Shown here: piece by piece, positions 61,404-64,000 of the stretch
How positions within the stretch are numbered: position 1 is the first letter of the stretch
Layout: each line of letters starts with the position of its first letter
Source of the DNA: Actinoplanes oblitus
Lineage (GTDB): Bacteria > Actinomycetota > Actinomycetes > Mycobacteriales > Micromonosporaceae
Reading direction: 5' to 3'
DNA: 64,000 nt
NCBI RefSeq assembly: GCF_030252345.1
Contig: NZ_CP126980.1
Location: 1-64,000 of the forward strand
Program-made: the position numbers and the translations under genes
The notes under the pieces: generated by a model
The model's database searches: none
The model's input: only the letters and a program-made list of their open reading frames with translations
Told to the model about the DNA's origin: nothing

Positions 61404-63551
61404 ATGGGCTACGCGCAGATAATCGCCACCGTCTTGTCGGTGGCGGTCACGGTGGTGGCCGTCGCCCTCGCGGTGCGTGCCGTTCTCACCATCACCAAGG
61501 TGATCCGGTCGGGCCAGCCCGCGCCGGAGCGGTTCACCGACAAGGGGACCCGGACCAAGACCCTGCTCAAGGAGTCGGTCGGGCACACCCGGATGCTCAA
61601 GTGGAGCGCCATCGGCGCCGCCCACTGGTTCGTCATGTTCTCCTTCATCATCCTGTCGTCGCTGGTCCTCGAGGCGTACTTCGAGGCGGTGACGCCGGAC
61701 GGCGAGCTGCCGATCATCGGCCACTGGGCGATCTTCGGGTTCGTCACCGAGTGGTTCGGGATCCTCGGCACCGTCGGCATCCTCTACCTGATCTTCGTGC
61801 GCCAGCGGCAGAAGCCGGGCGCGGTGAAGCGCAGCCGGTTTCTCGGCTCGACCATGTGGCAGGCCTACTTCGTCGAGTCGATCATCGTCGGCGTGCTGGT
61901 CTGCGGCTTCCTGATCCGCGGGCTCAAGGTCGCCAACGACACCTTCCCGTACCCGGTCTGGGCCGCGCCGCTGTCGCACGCCATCGGCGGCGTCCTGCCC
62001 GCCTGGGAGGACGGCCCCACCTGGGTCGCCCTGGTCAAGCTGCTCATCTCGATGGGCTGGCTGATCACCATCTCGCTGAACCCGACGATGGGCGTGGCCT
62101 GGCACCGCTTCCTGGCGTTCTTCAACATCTTCTTCAAGCGCAGCCCGGAGAAGCCGGCCGGTTCCGGCCTCGGCGCGCTGAAGCCGATGATGAGCGAGGG
62201 CAAGCCGCTGGACTTCGAGGAGGCCGACCCGGAGAAGGACCTGTTCGGGGTCGCCCAGGTCGAGCAGTTCACCTGGAAGGGCCTGCTCGACTTCTCCACC
62301 TGCACCGAGTGCGGTCGCTGCCAGTCGCAGTGCCCGGCGTGGAACACCGCCAAGCCGCTCTCGCCGAAACTGCTCGTGCTGTCGCTGCGGGACCACGCGT
62401 ACGCGAAGGCGCCGTACCTGCTGGCCGGTGGCGGCAAGGACCTGACCGGCGAGGAGAAGGCCACCGAGGCGCAGCTCGCGCACCTCGACGTCCTGTCGCT
62501 GGCCGAGGGCAACCGCCCGCTGATCGGCGGCGTCGACGAGAACGGCGTGATCGACCCGGACGTGCTCTGGTCCTGCACCACCTGTGGCGCTTGCGTCGAG
62601 CAGTGCCCGGTCGACATCGAGCACATCGACCACATCGTCGACATGCGCCGCTACCAGGTGCTCATCGAGTCGTCGTTCCCGTCCGAGGCCGGCGTCATGC
62701 TCCGCAACCTGGAGAACAAGGGCAACCCGTGGGGCGCCCCGCAGAACACCCGCGAGGACTGGACCAAGGGTCTGGACTTCGAGGTGCCGCGGGTCGGCGA
62801 GGTCGAGGACTTCGACTACCTGTTCTGGGTCGGCTGCGCCGGCGCGTTCGAGGACCGGGCCAAGAAGACCACTCGCGCGGTGGCCACGCTGCTGCACGAG
62901 GCGGGCGTCAACTACGCGATCCTGGGCGAGGGCGAGACCTGCACCGGCGACCCGGCGCGGCGGATCGGCAACGAGTTCATCTTCCAGATGCTCGCCCAGC
63001 AGAACGTCGAGACGCTGAACGAGGCGTTCGGCGACCAGAAGGTGAAGCGGATCGTCGCGACCTGCCCGCACTGCTTCAACACGCTGGGCAACGAGTACGA
63101 GCAGCTCGGCCTGAAGGTCGAGGTCGTGCACCACACCCAGCTGCTGGCGCACCTGGTCAAGGAGGGCAAGCTCACCCCGGTCCAGCCGATCGAGGGCGAC
63201 ATCACCTACCACGACCCGTGCTACCTGGGCCGGCACAACCGGGTGTTCGACGCGCCCCGCGAGGTGCTCGGCGAGACCGGCAACCTCATCGAGATGCCGC
63301 GCAACTCCGAGCGGTCCTTCTGCTGCGGCGCCGGCGGCGCCCGGATGTGGATGGAGGAGCGGATCGGCAAGCGGATCAACGTGGAGCGCACCGAGGAGGC
63401 CCTGGCCACCGGTGCGAAGACGATCGCGGTGGGCTGCCCGTTCTGCTACACGATGATCGGCGACGGGGTGACCGGCAAGGGCAAGCAGGAAGAGGTCGAG
63501 GTGGTCGACGTGGCCACCGTGCTGCTGCGCTCGCTCAAGCAGGAAGCCTGA
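61404..63551 (+). CDS. etfD: EtfD-like iron-sulfur membrane oxidoreductase
   Basis: This protein resembles mycobacterial EtfD (Rv0338c), which takes electrons from ETF of acyl-CoA dehydrogenases and passes them to the quinone pool. In the 715-aa product, N-terminal membrane helices of the nitrate-reductase-gamma type (about 1-260) carry His residues for heme. Two [4Fe-4S] motifs (CTECGRCQSQCP near 307, CTTCGACVEQCP near 395) and two CCG domains follow: GCAGAFEDR to ATCPHCFNTLGNEY, and YHDPCYLGRHNRVFD to SFCCGAGGARMWMEER. ATG 61404 has GAGGAGGC upstream. The acyl-CoA dehydrogenase at 35.3 kb could be one electron source; that link is inference. Confidence 0.88.
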   Translation: MGYAQIIATVLSVAVTVVAVALAVRAVLTITKVIRSGQPAPERFTDKGTRTKTLLKESVGHTRMLKWSAIGAAHWFVMFSFIILSSLVLEAYFEAVTPDGELPIIGHWAIFGFVTEWFGILGTVGILYLIFVRQRQKPGAVKRSRFLGSTMWQAYFVESIIVGVLVCGFLIRGLKVANDTFPYPVWAAPLSHAIGGVLPAWEDGPTWVALVKLLISMGWLITISLNPTMGVAWHRFLAFFNIFFKRSPEKPAGSGLGALKPMMSEGKPLDFEEADPEKDLFGVAQVEQFTWKGLLDFSTCTECGRCQSQCPAWNTAKPLSPKLLVLSLRDHAYAKAPYLLAGGGKDLTGEEKATEAQLAHLDVLSLAEGNRPLIGGVDENGVIDPDVLWSCTTCGACVEQCPVDIEHIDHIVDMRRYQVLIESSFPSEAGVMLRNLENKGNPWGAPQNTREDWTKGLDFEVPRVGEVEDFDYLFWVGCAGAFEDRAKKTTRAVATLLHEAGVNYAILGEGETCTGDPARRIGNEFIFQMLAQQNVETLNEAFGDQKVKRIVATCPHCFNTLGNEYEQLGLKVEVVHHTQLLAHLVKEGKLTPVQPIEGDITYHDPCYLGRHNRVFDAPREVLGETGNLIEMPRNSERSFCCGAGGARMWMEERIGKRINVERTEEALATGAKTIAVGCPFCYTMIGDGVTGKGKQEEVEVVDVATVLLRSLKQEA

Positions 63552-63555
63552 CAAC

Positions 63556-63569
63556 GATTCACGTGAAAC
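63556..63569. promoter_or_regulatory. parS: parS-like ParB binding site
   Basis: GATTCACGTGAAAC matches GTTTCACGTGAAAC at 13 of 14 positions. It lies just after the etfD-like stop, 45 kb from the site at 18237. Confidence 0.78.
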
Positions 63570-63597
63570 GGCCGGCCTCGTCTCGGGGCCGGCCGTT
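63567..63597. terminator. Terminator between convergent genes
   Basis: AACGGCCGGCC (63567-63577) pairs perfectly with GGCCGGCCGTT (63587-63597) around a 9-nt loop. It overlaps the end of the parS-like site by 3 bp. Confidence 0.75.
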
Positions 63598-63628
63598 CGC
63601 CGTTCCGGGCCGGGGTGCCGAACCCGGC

Positions 63629-64000
63629 CTACGAGCTGATCGCGGCGGCCGTGGTCGCGGCCACCACGCCGGCGGTGATCGCGGCCTGGACGTCCTGGAT
63701 CGCCTTGCGCACCGCGGCGGCCGCCCAGTCGCCCTGGCTGATCTCCTTGAGCCGGGTCCGGACCATCTTCCGGTCGAGGTCGCGGAACAGCTTCTTGTCC
63801 AGCTCGGTCGCGGCCACCAGGGCGCCGAGCGCGGCGGTGCGAGGCGGCACCTGGCCGCCGGCGAGGATCGCCGTGCGGAGCTGCTCCAGGGCGGCCGGCG
63901 CGGTGGCGTACGCCGACGGGTACCGCGTGCGGGGGAAGACGCCGAGCACCGTGCTCCGCTCGACGCGCAGCACCCCGGCGGCGACCAGCCGATCGAGCAC
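63629..64000 (-). CDS. GPP34 (GOLPH3/VPS74) family protein, C-terminal part
   Basis: Only the last 123 residues lie in the window; the N-terminus is beyond base 64000. The visible part has the GPP34 features DRLVAAGVLRVERSTVLGVFPRTRYP, then ALGALVAATELDKKLF, and LKEISQGDWAAAAVRKAIQDVQAAITAGV at the end. In eukaryotes this family binds phosphatidylinositol 4-phosphate in the Golgi; the role of the many actinobacterial members is unknown. Confidence 0.82.
   Translation of the reverse strand: MLDRLVAAGVLRVERSTVLGVFPRTRYPSAYATAPAALEQLRTAILAGGQVPPRTAALGALVAATELDKKLFRDLDRKMVRTRLKEISQGDWAAAAVRKAIQDVQAAITAGVVAATTAAAISS

Overview
The window is very GC-rich actinobacterial chromosome carrying the replication-origin region. 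It opens on the dnaA start codon and keeps the classic order dnaA - oriC - dnaN - gnd - recF - dciA (DUF721) - gyrB - gyrA - DUF3566 - tRNA-Ile - DLW-39 - tRNA-Ala. Further on comes the equally conserved block tRNA-Leu - fhaA - fhaB - pstP - rodA - pbpA - pknA - pknB - trpG - sortase - DUF881 - crgA. The short (290 aa) gnd between dnaN and recF, the protein sequences, the DUF397 protein and the chaplin-like protein point to the Micromonosporaceae, most likely an Actinoplanes-type organism. That placement is inference from sequence character, not a database match.

Layout. 1-7.9 kb: replication initiation (dnaA, an origin with about twenty DnaA-box-like sites, dnaN, recF, dciA) with gnd embedded. 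8-9.6 kb: a small secreted TIMP/CSC-type protein and an unrecognised conserved gene. 10-16.1 kb: gyrase genes, a DUF3566 membrane protein and two tRNAs. 16.3-23.5 kb: single housekeeping or accessory genes (Nudix, YbaK-like deacylase, DsbA/FrnE-like, SufE, CBS, ProRS, SGNH hydrolase, rhodanese) with a parS-like site at 18.24 kb. 23.5-28 kb: a two-gene unit of an HSP90-family ATPase and a 920-aa TPR protein. 28-36.5 kb: a leucine/acyl-CoA catabolism cluster (TetR, biotin carboxylase, HMG-CoA lyase, carboxyltransferase, acyl-CoA dehydrogenase) split by two cell-surface genes, one a four-repeat chaplin-like protein. 36.5-47.2 kb: accessory genes (a STAND-type regulator, a MarR/YceI divergent pair, a glutamate-cysteine-ligase-like enzyme, membrane proteins, DUF397, a WecB/TagA/CpsF glycosyltransferase). 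47.4-61.2 kb: the Ser/Thr-kinase, cell-wall and division cluster, then a sortase/DUF881/TrpG set on the other strand. 61.3-64 kb: an EtfD-like iron-sulfur membrane oxidoreductase, a second parS-like site and a truncated GPP34-family gene.

How the parts work together. DnaA, the clamp, RecF, DciA and gyrase serve replication, and DnaA boxes recur outside oriC (recF-dciA and gyrB-gyrA gaps). FhaA/FhaB, PstP, PknA/PknB, RodA, PbpA and CrgA form the known polar-growth and division signalling module. The acyl-CoA dehydrogenase of the leucine cluster would pass electrons through ETF to an EtfD-like oxidase, which is encoded at the end of the window.

The least explained structures are: the chaplin-like repeat protein placed inside the carboxylase cluster; a 21-bp-arm hairpin next to DnaA boxes between gyrB and gyrA; intergenic tandem duplications that repeatedly start inside or just beyond the 3' end of genes; and palindromic operators shared by the TetR gene and the distant carboxyltransferase promoter.
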